Shown here in pieces: positions 6,272 to 6,736 of a stretch of DNA of 6,736 nt. The notes under the pieces are model-generated. The model searched no databases, was not told where the DNA came from, and saw nothing but the letters and a program-made list of their open reading frames with translations. Origin of the DNA: Candidatus Aminicenantota bacterium (GTDB lineage Bacteria; Acidobacteriota; Aminicenantia; UBA2199); NCBI GenBank assembly GCA_030620255.1, contig JAUXFB010000074.1:1-6736 (forward strand), given 5' to 3'. The position numbers and the translations under genes are program-made. The stretch's first letter is position 1; every line of letters begins with the position of its first letter.

Positions 6272-6736
6272 TGCCAATCACCTCCTTCTGATACTGGAAG
6301 ACTTATACAAATCTCTGTTCCTTTTCCTGGTTCTGATTTTATATCCAAATTACCATGATGTTCTTTTATTATTGAATATGAAATGTATAATCCTAATCCA
6401 GTACCTCCAGAATCCTTTTTTGTTGTAAAAAAGGGTTCTGTTATACGACTGAGAATCTCCTTTTTTATGCCAACTCCTTCATCCCCTATTATTACTTTTA
6501 GAGTACCTGACTTTTTATCAAATATGGATGAAACATATACTCCAGAAGATTTGTTGGGCAAAGCATGGAATGAGTTCTGGATAATATTTATAATTACCTG
6601 CTCAATCTGCTGAGGATTCCCTTTTGCAACAGGAAGGTTCTTTCCCAATTTAATAACAAAAGAATTGGTAAATTTTTTAATCTGGTTATTAAGAATAGAA
6701 ATTGAAAAATTGATCACTTTATTAATATCAATATCG
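6268..6736 (-). CDS. Sensor histidine kinase, C-terminal ATPase domain (5' end outside window)
   Basis: This is the catalytic end of a sensor kinase of the NtrB/HisKA-HATPase_c type, which phosphorylates the adjacent regulator. The frame stays open to the right edge, so the gene starts beyond it; the GTG at 6717 is only an internal Val codon. Of 155 visible codons, the first (DIDINKVI...) resemble the linker between the phospho-acceptor helices and the ATPase domain. The ATP-binding boxes then follow in order: N box EQVIINIIQN (about 45-54), G1 DEGVG (85-89), F box EPFFTTKK (100-107), G2 GGTGLGL (110-116) and G3 GKGTE (137-141). The phospho-accepting His, sensor domain and membrane segments lie outside the window, so the signal cannot be guessed. 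The stop TGA (6270-6268) overlaps the regulator ATG as ATGA, indicating a kinase-regulator operon. Confidence 0.94.
   Translation of the reverse strand, partial: DIDINKVINFSISILNNQIKKFTNSFVIKLGKNLPVAKGNPQQIEQVIINIIQNSFHALPNKSSGVYVSSIFDKKSGTLKVIIGDEGVGIKKEILSRITEPFFTTKKDSGGTGLGLYISYSIIKEHHGNLDIKSEPGKGTEICISLPVSEGGDWQ
6278..6288 (-). promoter_or_regulatory. Strong Shine-Dalgarno deciding the regulator start
   Basis: On the minus strand this reads GAAGGAGGTGA, a near-perfect anti-16S match inside the last codons of the kinase gene. The core GGAGG (6285-6281) is 9 bases from the ATG at 6271 but only 3 from the TTG at 6277, so the ATG is the better start. Together with the ATGA overlap (6271-6268) it suggests coupled but strong translation of the regulator. 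Confidence 0.8.

Noticed and set aside
6272..6277. TTG at 6277 as the start of the response regulator.
   Set aside because: It is only 3 bases from the GGAGG core; the ATG at 6271 has better spacing and makes an ATGA overlap with the kinase stop.

Overview
This is a dense, AT-rich bacterial window with eight genes and almost no non-coding DNA. It comes from an organism with an outer membrane containing lipid A: it carries an Omp85/BamA barrel, a Skp-type periplasmic chaperone and LpxA. The AT richness and heavy use of Lys, Asn and Ile codons fit several Gram-negative phyla, and I cannot name one from the sequence. A sigma-54 activator with an intact GAFTGA loop implies that the genome also encodes RpoN.

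Plus strand, 1-4838: one apparent operon of six genes. The 3' part of bamA (the barrel only, cut by the window edge) is followed after 71 bp by skp. Then come fabZ (1 bp gap), lpxA (ATGA overlap), a Gfo/Idh/MocA oxidoreductase (16 bp gap) and a class C beta-lactamase-fold serine hydrolase (TTG start, 11 bp overlap). The first four make a classic envelope-assembly and lipid A module: BamA inserts outer-membrane proteins, Skp chaperones them, and FabZ and LpxA both act on 3-hydroxyacyl-ACP. Two common members of such clusters are missing from their expected places: lpxD (usually between skp and fabZ) and lpxB (usually after lpxA). The oxidoreductase after lpxA belongs to a subfamily often found beside lpxA. 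Some relatives (GnnA) oxidise the 3-position of UDP-GlcNAc to make 3-amino lipid A precursors, but no partner aminotransferase is visible here.

Minus strand, 6736-4841: a two-component pair entering from the right edge. The C-terminal ATPase domain of a sensor histidine kinase is translationally coupled (ATGA overlap, strong Shine-Dalgarno) to an NtrC-type response regulator (receiver, sigma-54 AAA+, Fis-type HTH). This pair converges on the envelope operon, and the two stop codons are only 2 bp apart. Nothing in the window shows what the pair senses or controls.

No RNA gene, mobile element, CRISPR array or long repeat is visible, and no stretch over 300 bp lacks a gene. I see no clearly novel system. 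The points most worth following are the lpxA-oxidoreductase pairing, the absent lpxD/lpxB, and a serine hydrolase without a signal peptide at the end of a lipid A operon.
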